Positions 1 to 5,954 of a DNA stretch of 5,954 bases are shown in pieces. Both the position numbers and the translations under genes were made by a program. The stretch is from NCBI GenBank assembly GCA_021784495.1, contig JAJXSQ010000145.1, positions 1 through 5,954 on the forward strand, read 5' to 3'. The first letter of the stretch is position 1; each line of letters starts with the position of its first letter. The notes beneath the pieces were generated by a model. The model was given only the letters and a program-made list of their open reading frames with translations. It ran no database searches and was not told the origin of the DNA. Origin of the DNA: Myxococcales bacterium. GTDB lineage: Bacteria > Myxococcota > Myxococcia > Myxococcales > Anaeromyxobacteraceae.

Positions 1-98
1 GGCGACGCTCGCCCGGCCGGGGAGGTGGCCGGCGCCGGGGAGGCGGCGAGGAGCAGGGCGGCGGCGAGCGCGCGCCGTCGCGTCGCGGGGAGGGGCAC
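1..98 (-). CDS. N-terminus of a secreted or exported protein (signal peptide only, runs off the left edge)
   Basis: This is an unreported short reading frame starting 10 bases after the kinase stop codon and still open at base 1. The first about 32 residues look like a classical Sec signal peptide. There is an n-region with three consecutive arginines (RRR at residues 7-9), a hydrophobic core of Ala and Leu (ALAAALLLAA), and a small-residue c-region (SPAPA) suitable for signal peptidase I. No lipobox cysteine is seen in the visible part. The GTG start at 96-98 was chosen because a GAGG motif lies 8 bases upstream. Another in-frame GTG at 105-107 would add three residues but overlaps that motif. 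The close spacing to the kinase gene suggests translational coupling and possibly a periplasmic or surface product made together with the kinase. The mature protein is outside the window, so no function can be given. Codon use is as GC-rich as its neighbours. The signal peptide reading is fairly sure; that this is an expressed gene is likely. Confidence 0.6.
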   Translation of the reverse strand, partial: MPLPATRRRALAAALLLAASPAPATSPAGRAS

Positions 99-106
99 GG
101 TGGGCA

Positions 107-110
107 CCTC
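107..110 (-). promoter_or_regulatory. Shine-Dalgarno GAGG overlapping the kinase stop codon
   Basis: On the minus strand the kinase stop TGA runs straight into GG, giving TGAGG. The GAGG part lies 8 bases before the GTG start of the downstream signal-peptide frame. A ribosome binding site fused to the stop codon of the preceding gene is a common arrangement for translational coupling. It is the main reason for preferring the start at 98 over the one at 107. Confidence 0.5.
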
Positions 111-1764
111 AGGGGTGGGGCGCGGCGGGGCCGGGGACCGGGACCGCCGGGCGGAGCGGGAGCTCGACGACGAAGGACGCGCCCTCGCCCGGGGCGCTCT
201 CGACCTGGACCGCGCCCCCGTGGGCCTCGAGGATCCGCTTCACGATGTAGAGGCCGAGGCCGAGCCCGCCGTAGTTCTGGGAGGAGACGGCGCGCTCGAA
301 GCGCTCGAAGATGTGGCGCTGGTCGGCCGGCTCCACCCCGATCCCCTGATCGCGCACCAGGAGGAAGGCCCGCTCGCCACGGCGGCCGTACCGGACCTCG
401 ATCGGCTTGCCGGCGCCGTACTTGACCGCGTTGCCGAGGAGGTTCACCACCACCTGCCCGAGCCGGAGCCGGTCCCAGAGGCCGGTGACCGGCTCCCCGG
501 AGGTGGAGACCGTGGAGCCCGACTGGGCCACCTCGTCGGCGAGCGCGGCGGCGGTGTCGGCGACGATCGCGCCGAGCTCCACCTCCTCGACGTCGAGCTC
601 GAGCCGGCCCATGTGGATCCGGGAGACGTCGAGGAGCGCCTCCACCAGCTTCTCGAGCCGCTGGCCGGCCCGCTCGGCGGCGCCGAGCACCCGCTCCACC
701 GGGGCGCCCGGGGCGGCGAGGCCGGCGCGCCCGGTGACCCGGCGCAGGTTCTCGAGCGCCAGCCGGAGCGCGGTGAGCGGGGTGCGCAGCTCGTGCGAGG
801 CGATGGAGAGGAACTCGTCGCGGGCCACGACCGCCGCCTGCGCCTCGCCGTAGAGCCGGGCGTTCTCGATCGCCTGGGCGGCCCGGTAGGCGAGGTCCTG
901 GAGGAGCGTCTCGTCCTCGCGGGTGTAGGGCGGGCCGCCCTCGTCGCGGGTGAGGGTGATGTGGCCGGCGACCTGGTGGCGCTGGGAGAGGGGCGCGATG
1001 AGGAGCGACGTCGAGCGCTCGAGGTAGGGCCAGTAGGCCTCCTTCATCTCGGCGTGGATGATCTCCGGGGTGAGCTCGGCGACCCGGAGCGTCTCGCCGG
1101 TCCGGAGGACGCGGGCGGTGAGCCCCTCGGTCACCCGCTGCGGCGCCTCGGCCAGGATCCGCTCGCGGAGGGCCCGGCGCGCCGGATCGGGGTGGTGGAC
1201 CGCCGCGGGGACGAGCCAGGCGCCGTCGTCGGAGATGGTCCGGATGAGCACCCCGTCGCCGATCAGCTCGGAGAGACGGCGCGCCACCGTCGCCAGGGTC
1301 GCCTGGTAGTCCAGGCCGGCGGCGAAGACCCGGGAGGCCTCGGCGAGCGCCTCCACGCGGGTGGCCTGCCGGCGCAGCCGCTCCTCCGCCTCGTGCAGGT
1401 CGGAGACGTCGGAGGCCAGCGCCACGACCTCGGTCACCGCGCCGTCGGGGGCGCGGACCGGCGCGAAGCGCGCCTCGTAGAACCGCTCGCCGAGCGGGCC
1501 GCGCGCGGTGACCGTCCGGCCGGCGAGGGCGCGGCGCAGGCCGTCGTGGACCCACCCGGCGGTCGGGAAGAGCTCGTAGATCGTCCGCCCGACGCCGACC
1601 ATCGCCCGGCCGCCGATCACCCGGAGGAGCCGCCCCTCGGCCATCACCACCCGGCCCTCCAGGTCGACGGCGAAGAAGACGCTGGGCGCCTGGCCGACGA
1701 GGGCGCGCAGGCGCGCCGCGGTCGCGCCGCTCGAGGCCGGTCCGCGCAGTCGCTTCGGGGCCAC
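109..1764 (-). CDS. Soluble PAS-GAF sensor histidine kinase
   Basis: This is a cytoplasmic two-component sensor kinase of about 551 residues; no membrane segment or signal peptide is visible. Domains in order are a PAS sensor at about 17-127 (QAPSVFFAVDLEGRV to ALASDVSD), a short coiled linker rich in Glu and Arg, and a GAF domain at about 149-304. These are followed by a HisKA dimerisation domain with the phosphoacceptor motif SHELRTP (His324) and a HATPase domain. The ATPase shows the N box NLLGNAVKY (441-449), G1 box DQGIGV (472-477), F box IFERFER (485-491) and G2 box GLGLGLYI (500-507). All key catalytic residues are present, so it should be active. It ends in a short Pro/Ala tail. The start is uncertain. 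GTG at 1762-1764 has a good ribosome binding site, whereas ATG at 1809 (15 residues longer) and GTG at 1857 (31 longer) have none. No response regulator lies next to it in the window, so it looks like an orphan kinase. Its ligand and partner cannot be told. Confidence 0.93.
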   Translation of the reverse strand: MAPKRLRGPASSGATAARLRALVGQAPSVFFAVDLEGRVVMAEGRLLRVIGGRAMVGVGRTIYELFPTAGWVHDGLRRALAGRTVTARGPLGERFYEARFAPVRAPDGAVTEVVALASDVSDLHEAEERLRRQATRVEALAEASRVFAAGLDYQATLATVARRLSELIGDGVLIRTISDDGAWLVPAAVHHPDPARRALRERILAEAPQRVTEGLTARVLRTGETLRVAELTPEIIHAEMKEAYWPYLERSTSLLIAPLSQRHQVAGHITLTRDEGGPPYTREDETLLQDLAYRAAQAIENARLYGEAQAAVVARDEFLSIASHELRTPLTALRLALENLRRVTGRAGLAAPGAPVERVLGAAERAGQRLEKLVEALLDVSRIHMGRLELDVEEVELGAIVADTAAALADEVAQSGSTVSTSGEPVTGLWDRLRLGQVVVNLLGNAVKYGAGKPIEVRYGRRGERAFLLVRDQGIGVEPADQRHIFERFERAVSSQNYGGLGLGLYIVKRILEAHGGAVQVESAPGEGASFVVELPLRPAVPVPGPAAPHP

Positions 1765-1769
1765 CGTCG

Positions 1770-1779
1770 CTCCCTCTCC
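1770..1779 (-). promoter_or_regulatory. Shine-Dalgarno GGAGAGGGAG that decides the kinase start
   Basis: A purine-rich stretch on the minus strand contains GGGAG 5 bases before, and GGAG 11 bases before, the GTG at 1762-1764. The two other in-frame starts, ATG at 1807-1809 and GTG at 1855-1857, have only generic GC-rich sequence in front. The PAS domain begins only about 17 residues after this GTG, so nothing of the domain is lost by the shorter start. Confidence 0.5.
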
Positions 1780-1780
1780 G

Positions 1781-1798
1781 CGCCGCGTCGGCGCGGCG
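1781..1798 (-). repeat. GC-only hairpin (7-bp perfect stem, 4-base loop) between methyltransferase and kinase genes
   Basis: CGCCGCG at 1781-1787 is the exact inverted complement of CGCGGCG at 1792-1798, with a TCGG loop in plus-strand terms. In the minus-strand transcript it sits just before the kinase ribosome binding site and about 65 bases after the methyltransferase stop codon. No U-tract follows, so it is not a standard intrinsic terminator. It could be a 5' leader structure, a transcript-end stabiliser, or chance in sequence of this composition. If the kinase starts at 1809 or 1857, it lies inside the coding region. Confidence 0.35.
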
Positions 1799-1861
1799 TG
1801 ATCCGCCATGCTAGCGCCCGCCGCGTGCCCGCGGTAGCTCGGGCGCCCGCCGGGCACCCCG

Positions 1862-3022
1862 TCAGGGGAGGCGGGCCACGAGGAGCTTCAGGTACCGGGT
1901 CTCGGGCACGCCCAGGAGGACGGGGTGGTCGCGCCCGGCGCCGCGCCGCTCCAGGAGCTGCACCTCGCGCCCCGCGTCGCGCGCCGCCTCGAGGAGGAGC
2001 TCCTCCAGCGCCTCCTCGGCCAGGTGGTAGCTGCACGAGGCGGTGATCAGGATCCCCCCGGGGCGGAGGACCTGGATCGCCCGGAGGTTGATCTCCTTGT
2101 AGCCGCGCCGGGCGGCCGGGAGCGCGTCGCGGTTCTTGGCGAAGGCCGGCGGATCGAGGACCACCAGGTCGAAGGCGGCGTCCTCCTCGGAGCGATCCCG
2201 GAGGTAGTCGAAGGCGTTCGCCTCGACGAGCTCGAGGTGGGCGGCGCCGTTGAGCGCCGCGTTCTCGCGCAGCAGCCCGGCGGCGGTCGGCTGCATCTCG
2301 ACCGCGGTGACCCGCTCGGCGTGGCGCGCGAGCTGAAGGGCGAACCCGCCGGCGTAGCTGAAGCAGTCGAGGCACCGGCCGCGGGCGTAGCCCCCGGCCA
2401 GGACGTGGTTCTCGCGCTGGTCGAGGAAGCCGCCGGTCTTCTGCCCGGCGAGCGGGTCGATCCGGAGGCGCACCTCGCCCTCCCGGTACTCGACGACGCC
2501 GGGCGCGGGCCCGCGGAGGACCCCCTTCAGCTGGGGCAGCCCCTCGAGCTCCCGCACCCGGACGTCGTTCCGCTCGACGACCGTGGACGCGCCGGTCGCG
2601 CGCGCCACCAGCTCGGCGAGGAGCGCCTTGCGCCGGTCGGTGGCCGGGACGAGCGTCTGGAGCACCGCCACCTCGCCGTACCGGTCGACGACCACGCCCG
2701 GCAGGAGGTCCGCCTCGCCGTGGACGAGCCGCCAGGTCGTCTCCCCCGGGAAGGCCGCCGCGCGGAGCGCGAGCGCCGAGGCGATCCGGCCGGCGAGGAA
2801 GGGCTCGTCGATCGGCTCCTCCTCGCGGGTGACGATCCGGAGCGAGATCTGCGAGCGGTCGGACCAGAAGGCCCGCCCCACGAAGCGGCGGCGCCCGTCC
2901 ACCACGGCGACCACGTCGCTGCCGGGCGGCGGCGCCCGCGCCACGTCGCTCCGGTAGATCCAGAGGTGTCCCCGGGCGAGCCGCTCGGCGCCGCGGCGCG
3001 TGATCTCGACGGTCGGTTCCAT
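1862..3022 (-). CDS. rlmI: RlmI/RlmO-type class I SAM-dependent rRNA (cytosine-C5) methyltransferase
   Basis: The product is 386 residues, close to the roughly 400 of E. coli RlmI, which makes m5C1962 in 23S rRNA. An N-terminal PUA-like RNA-binding region (about 1-75, with RGHLWIYRSDV at 17-27) is followed by an EEHEE-like middle segment and a Rossmann methyltransferase domain. Family signatures are all visible: KTGGFLDQR at 195-203, SAM-binding motif I DCFSYAGGFAL at 219-229, the acidic motif II VEMQ at 241-244, motif IV DPPAFAK at 290-296, the cysteine motif SCS at 329-331, and the C-terminal DHPVLLGVPETRYLK at 365-379. The ATG at 3020-3022 is the natural start. The longer frame upstream merely reads through the preceding gene in another frame. 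The spacer from the hydrolase stop codon is 5 bases and the GAGG ribosome site lies inside that gene's end, so translation is probably coupled. The family is clear. The exact target nucleotide is inferred from the family, and another RlmI/RlmO-clade target is possible. Confidence 0.93.
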   Translation of the reverse strand: MEPTVEITRRGAERLARGHLWIYRSDVARAPPPGSDVVAVVDGRRRFVGRAFWSDRSQISLRIVTREEEPIDEPFLAGRIASALALRAAAFPGETTWRLVHGEADLLPGVVVDRYGEVAVLQTLVPATDRRKALLAELVARATGASTVVERNDVRVRELEGLPQLKGVLRGPAPGVVEYREGEVRLRIDPLAGQKTGGFLDQRENHVLAGGYARGRCLDCFSYAGGFALQLARHAERVTAVEMQPTAAGLLRENAALNGAAHLELVEANAFDYLRDRSEEDAAFDLVVLDPPAFAKNRDALPAARRGYKEINLRAIQVLRPGGILITASCSYHLAEEALEELLLEAARDAGREVQLLERRGAGRDHPVLLGVPETRYLKLLVARLP

Positions 3023-3027
3023 GGGGG

Positions 3028-3882
3028 CTAGACCTCGACGGCCGCGGCGAAGACCGGCTGGCCGTCCTCCTCCCGGAGGCGGCAGGCGGCCATCGCGGCG
3101 TCGTGCTCGAAGAAGAGGATCCCGTCCTCCTCCAGCGCCTCGGCGAGCAGCACCTTCTTCTCCTCGAGGGTGGTGAGCGGGTGGAGGTCGTAGGCCATGA
3201 TCCAGCTCGGGCGGAGGTGCGCGTGGGTCGGGACGAGGTCGCCGCAGAAGGTGAGGTGGCCCGCCCCGCCGTGGAACCGCGGGAGCTGCTGGGCGACGGT
3301 GTGCCCGTCGGAGACGATCAGCTCCACGTCCGGGAAGAGCTCCTCCTCGCCGTCGACGAGGTGGAGGCGGTCGGCGTGGGCCAGCAGGTCGAAGTCCTCG
3401 GGCCGGAAGCTCCCGCGGTCCCGCTCGGTGGGCGCGTGGGCCCACTGCCAGTGGCGCCGCTGGACGTGGTGGACGGCGCGCGGGAAGGAGAGCGCGGCGG
3501 CGCCGTCCGCGCCCCGGCGGACGGTCCCGCCGGCGTGATCGAAGTGGAGGTGGGTGAGGATCACGTCGGTCACCGCCTCGCGGGAGACCCCGGCGCGGGC
3601 GAGCGCCGCGTCGAGGTCGGTGGGCTGCTTGTCGATGGCGTAGAGGTCGGCGCGCTTCGGGTCCCAGGCGGCCCCCAGCCCGTCGTCGACCAGGATCACC
3701 CGGCCGGCCGCCGGGTCCACGGCGAGCAGGCAGCGGACGGCGAGGGGGATCCGGTGGCGGGCGTCGGGGGCGATCCGCCGCTCCCAGAGCGGGCGCGGGA
3801 CGATCCCGAACATCGCCCCCCCGTCGAGGGCGAAGGTCCCGTCCTGGACGGCGGTGATCCGGTAGCGGCCGATCTCGAGCAC
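3028..3882 (-). CDS. MBL-fold metallo-hydrolase
   Basis: This is a 284-residue cytoplasmic enzyme of the metallo-beta-lactamase superfamily (COG0491-like). The dinuclear metal site is complete. HLHFDH at 111-116 gives His111, His113, Asp115 and His116, followed by His194 in SDGHT, the bridging Asp215 in FCGDLV, and His260 in FFEHD. There is no signal peptide, which argues against a secreted beta-lactamase. The size and the segment WIMAYDLHPLTTLEEKK at 227-243 fit the broad group of lactonase- and esterase-like MBL hydrolases annotated only in general terms. The substrate cannot be told; hydrolysis of an ester, lactone, thioester or phosphoester is possible. The GTG start at 3880-3882 is supported by a near-perfect ribosome binding site. 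It lies 28 bases after the protease gene and 5 bases before the methyltransferase gene, so it is very likely cotranscribed with both. Nothing in the sequence looks transferred or broken. Confidence 0.92.
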   Translation of the reverse strand: MLEIGRYRITAVQDGTFALDGGAMFGIVPRPLWERRIAPDARHRIPLAVRCLLAVDPAAGRVILVDDGLGAAWDPKRADLYAIDKQPTDLDAALARAGVSREAVTDVILTHLHFDHAGGTVRRGADGAAALSFPRAVHHVQRRHWQWAHAPTERDRGSFRPEDFDLLAHADRLHLVDGEEELFPDVELIVSDGHTVAQQLPRFHGGAGHLTFCGDLVPTHAHLRPSWIMAYDLHPLTTLEEKKVLLAEALEEDGILFFEHDAAMAACRLREEDGQPVFAAAVEV

Positions 3883-3888
3883 GGGTCG

Positions 3889-3896
3889 CCTCCTCC
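3889..3896 (-). promoter_or_regulatory. Strong Shine-Dalgarno GGAGGAGG for the MBL hydrolase
   Basis: The minus strand reads GGAGGAGG, then six bases (CGACCC), then GTG. This is close to the ideal anti-16S match and spacing. It fixes the hydrolase start at 3882 despite the GTG codon and implies efficient initiation independent of the upstream gene. Confidence 0.75.
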
Positions 3897-3910
3897 GGCG
3901 CGCCCCCGTT

Positions 3911-5954
3911 CTACCGCGGATCGCCGGCGTCGAGCGCCGCCCGGGCGGCGGAGAGGAGCGGCGCGGTGGAGATCGGGCTCCCGGTGGCGTGGCGCATCCA
4001 GAGGTCGGGGGCGACCGCGCCCTCGCTCGCGATCCGCTCGATCTCGGCGCCGAAGCTCGCCCGCGGCAGCGCCGAGAGGTGGGCCTCGAGCTGCGCCGCG
4101 ATCAGGTGGCCGATGGGGTAGTCGGGGAGGTAGAGGAAGGAGTCGATCATGTGCGAGTAGATCGCCAGGAGCGGCGCGTCGCGGACCCCGATCACCGGCG
4201 CGTACCAGCGGTTCCAGACCGCCCGGGCGATCCGGAGGGTCGCCTCGCGGAGCCCGGCGGGGGTGGCCGCCGGGTGGTCGTACATCCAGTGCCAGACGCC
4301 GAGGTCGACCAGGGCGACCCCGGCGATCTCGTAGGTCATCCACAGGTCGTCGAGGGCCAGGAGGCGCCGCGCCGCGGCGTCGGGGCCGGGGAGGCCGAGG
4401 AGCTCGAGGTCGCGCGCCTGGAAGACGAAGGCGATCGCCTCGGTGAAGGCGGTGTCCGGGACCCCGGCGAGGAGCGGCGAGCCGACCTCCTGGAGCGAGA
4501 AGTACTGCTCGACGTTGTGGCCCATCTCGTGGACCGCGATGTTGTAGCCCTTGTAGTCCATCCCCCCGGGGCCGACGCGGGTGCGCAGGTGCGGGTCGTC
4601 CTCCCGCCGCGCGGCGCCGAGCGCGTGGCCCGAGCCGCGGGCGGGGTCGACCTGGATGTGGGCGGCGAGGAGGTCGGCCCGCGCCGGCGTGAAGCCGAGG
4701 TCGCGGAAGATCCGCGGCAGGTCGCGGGCGTAGGCCTGCGGGGTCGGGTAGCGGGCCCGGGTCCGGGCGTCGAGCTCCGCCTCCGGGATGCGGGACCGGG
4801 GGCGGAAGCCGTCGTACCAGACGTCGAAGGGCTCGAGCGGCCGGCCGAGCCGGCGGCGGATCACCTCGGCGACGCGGCGCACCTCCGGCGCGCCGAGGAT
4901 CTCCTCGAGGAGCGCCACCACCCGCGCCTCCGGGATCTCCCGCTCGACGTCGAACTTCCGGTCGATGAAGGTCGGGGCGGTCGGGGAGAAGGGGTCGGCC
5001 GCCCGCACCGCCCGGAAGCACCCGAGGAGGCGGGCGTAGCGGGTGTCCGGCTCGCGGGCGGGGTCGACCGCGGCGGGCGGGGGGGCGCCGCCCTCGATCT
5101 CCGCGGCCGGGGCGGGGCGCACCGCGTTGGTCACCGGATCCCAGTCGACCGCCGGGGCGCCGATCACCGCCGCCGGGATGGTCTCGGTGACGATCCGCTC
5201 CATCACCGCCAGGAGGAGGCGCTGGCGGGGGAGGCCGTCGGGGCGCGCGTACTGGGCCTTGATCTCGTCCCGCAGGTTCCAGTGGGAGAGGAGCCGCTTC
5301 CCGGCGGGGAAGAGGCGGGCGCCGCGGGCGTCGAGGAGGTGGTGGGCGAGGACGTCGTAGCCGGCGACGTAGAGCTCGGCGGCGGCGGCCGCGCGGGCGA
5401 TCCCCTCGTTCACCGCCCCGGGGATCCGCCGGGAGAACCGGCCGGCGAGCCGCGCCTCGGCCCAGCGGCGGCGGCTCCAGGTCGCGCCCGCCCCGAGCCG
5501 CTCCTCGAGGCTGGTGAGCGGGAAGTCGAGCAGGACCGCGAAGGCGACCTTGTCGTCGAAGAGGTCGTCGGTGACGTGGGCCGCCGCGTCGTAGGAGGCG
5601 AGGAGCGGGTCGACCGGGGTGAGCGGGCCGAGGTCGAGCTGCATCCAGCTCGACAGCGCGCGGTCCACCTCGACGGCGTGGCCGTCGATCTGCTCGAGCG
5701 CCGCCTCGAGCCGGTGGAAGAGGGCGTCGAGGGCCGGGCCGGAGGGCTGGAACTGCTCCTCGACGAAGGCCTGGAAGGCGGCCGGATCGCCGTCGCCGTC
5801 GCGCCAGAAGGCCGCCACCTGGCGGACGCCGCGCTCGATCCGCGCCCGCTCCGCCTCGCCGTGGCGGGCGACGAGGGCGGCCACCGCCGCCCGGATCGCC
5901 GGGCGGAGCGCCGGCGGCGGCTCGGGGAGCCGCGGGGGGGCGGGGGTGGCGGGC
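3911..5954 (-). CDS. Zinc metalloprotease-like protein of the gluzincin type (M2/M3/M32-like), N-terminus outside window
   Basis: At least 680 residues are visible and the frame is open to the right edge. Numbering here counts from the internal GTG at 5884. The zinc site is HEMGH at 452-456, with the third ligand probably Glu482 in FTEAIAF, 26 residues after the second His. This is the helix-plus-Glu layout of clan MA gluzincins. Further features are YLPDYPIGHLIAAQ (585-598), a likely substrate or transition-state segment with Tyr585, Tyr589 and His593, and a C-terminal ATGSPIS motif (633-639). The protein appears mainly helical, with a charged N-terminal half and a Pro/Ala-rich loop (GAPPPAAVDP) in the middle. 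The GTG at 5884 is probably not the true start: it lacks a ribosome site and the frame continues upstream as plausible protein, including a Pro-rich stretch (PRLPEPPPALRP). That stretch could follow a signal peptide or lipoprotein anchor beyond the window. The likely role is peptide or protein hydrolysis, possibly in the envelope. Substrate and exact family are unknown to me. Confidence 0.8.
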   Translation of the reverse strand, partial: PATPAPPRLPEPPPALRPAIRAAVAALVARHGEAERARIERGVRQVAAFWRDGDGDPAAFQAFVEEQFQPSGPALDALFHRLEAALEQIDGHAVEVDRALSSWMQLDLGPLTPVDPLLASYDAAAHVTDDLFDDKVAFAVLLDFPLTSLEERLGAGATWSRRRWAEARLAGRFSRRIPGAVNEGIARAAAAAELYVAGYDVLAHHLLDARGARLFPAGKRLLSHWNLRDEIKAQYARPDGLPRQRLLLAVMERIVTETIPAAVIGAPAVDWDPVTNAVRPAPAAEIEGGAPPPAAVDPAREPDTRYARLLGCFRAVRAADPFSPTAPTFIDRKFDVEREIPEARVVALLEEILGAPEVRRVAEVIRRRLGRPLEPFDVWYDGFRPRSRIPEAELDARTRARYPTPQAYARDLPRIFRDLGFTPARADLLAAHIQVDPARGSGHALGAARREDDPHLRTRVGPGGMDYKGYNIAVHEMGHNVEQYFSLQEVGSPLLAGVPDTAFTEAIAFVFQARDLELLGLPGPDAAARRLLALDDLWMTYEIAGVALVDLGVWHWMYDHPAATPAGLREATLRIARAVWNRWYAPVIGVRDAPLLAIYSHMIDSFLYLPDYPIGHLIAAQLEAHLSALPRASFGAEIERIASEGAVAPDLWMRHATGSPISTAPLLSAARAALDAGDPR

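Noticed and set aside
1781..1798. Intrinsic transcription terminator between methyltransferase and kinase
   Set aside because: The stem is only 7 bp and is followed by a purine-rich ribosome site instead of a U-tract.
25..2046. A 673-codon plus-strand open frame opposite the kinase and the methyltransferase end
   Set aside because: It is the antisense mirror of strongly supported minus-strand genes. Its translation is a low-complexity mix of Gly, Arg, Glu and Ala with no motif, as expected when third codon positions are nearly all G or C.
1862..3022. DNA methyltransferase of a restriction or phage-defence system
   Set aside because: The DPPAFAK motif, KTGGFLDQR signature and N-terminal PUA-like region belong to the RlmI rRNA methyltransferase family, and no restriction partner is present.
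3023..3445. N-terminal extension of the methyltransferase to an upstream start at 3445
   Set aside because: The extra 141 residues are Pro/Arg-rich out-of-frame translation of the hydrolase gene. The family's N-terminus begins naturally at the ATG at 3022.
3028..3882. Beta-lactamase conferring antibiotic resistance
   Set aside because: There is no signal peptide, and the size and C-terminal motifs fit general MBL hydrolases. The fold alone does not imply beta-lactam cleavage.
3103..4446. A 447-codon plus-strand open frame opposite the hydrolase and protease
   Set aside because: It is an antisense shadow, ending in a run of Arg, Gly and Ser with no recognisable domain, and it crosses two real genes.
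3696..5021. A 441-codon minus-strand frame overlapping the protease gene
   Set aside because: It is an out-of-frame reading of the protease and hydrolase genes, made almost only of Pro, Arg, Gly and Ala. The in-frame alternatives carry the HEMGH and MBL motifs.
1..5954. CRISPR array, tRNA or rRNA genes, insertion sequence or phage genes
   Set aside because: No regularly spaced repeats, conserved RNA-gene sequence, transposase or paired terminal inverted repeats were seen, and coding sequence fills nearly the whole window.

Overview
The window is very GC-rich, roughly 70-75% by eye, with G or C at almost every third codon position. It holds one run of five co-directional genes, all on the minus strand. 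The composition, together with a soluble PAS-GAF histidine kinase, an RlmI-type rRNA methyltransferase and an uncharacterised metalloprotease, suggests a high-GC free-living bacterium. A myxobacterium such as an Anaeromyxobacter relative is one possibility, but taxonomy cannot be fixed from this sequence alone.

Reading in the direction of transcription, from high to low coordinates, the layout is as follows. First is a large zinc metalloprotease of the HEXXH-plus-Glu (gluzincin) type. It is still open at the right edge, so its N-terminus lies outside the window. After 28 bases comes a 284-residue metallo-beta-lactamase-fold hydrolase with a strong Shine-Dalgarno sequence and a GTG start. After 5 bases comes a 386-residue RlmI/RlmO-type SAM-dependent rRNA cytosine methyltransferase. 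After a spacer of about 50-100 bases, its length depending on the start chosen and containing a GC-rich hairpin, comes a soluble PAS-GAF-HisKA-HATPase sensor kinase. Finally, a Shine-Dalgarno sequence that overlaps the kinase stop codon leads into the signal peptide of a secreted protein. That protein runs off the left edge.

The tight spacing and single direction make a polycistronic transcript likely, at least for protease, hydrolase and methyltransferase, with kinase and secreted protein probably coupled to each other. The products do not form an obvious pathway: protein or peptide turnover, a generic hydrolase, ribosome modification and signalling. I see no RNA gene, CRISPR array, insertion sequence, attachment site, phage gene or convincing intrinsic terminator. 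The long plus-strand open frames are mirror images of the minus-strand genes, as expected at this GC content. I found no evidence of a new multi-gene system. The items most worth a second look are the protease, which mixes features of the M2 and M3/M32 families, the unrecognised secreted protein at the left edge, and the start region of the kinase.
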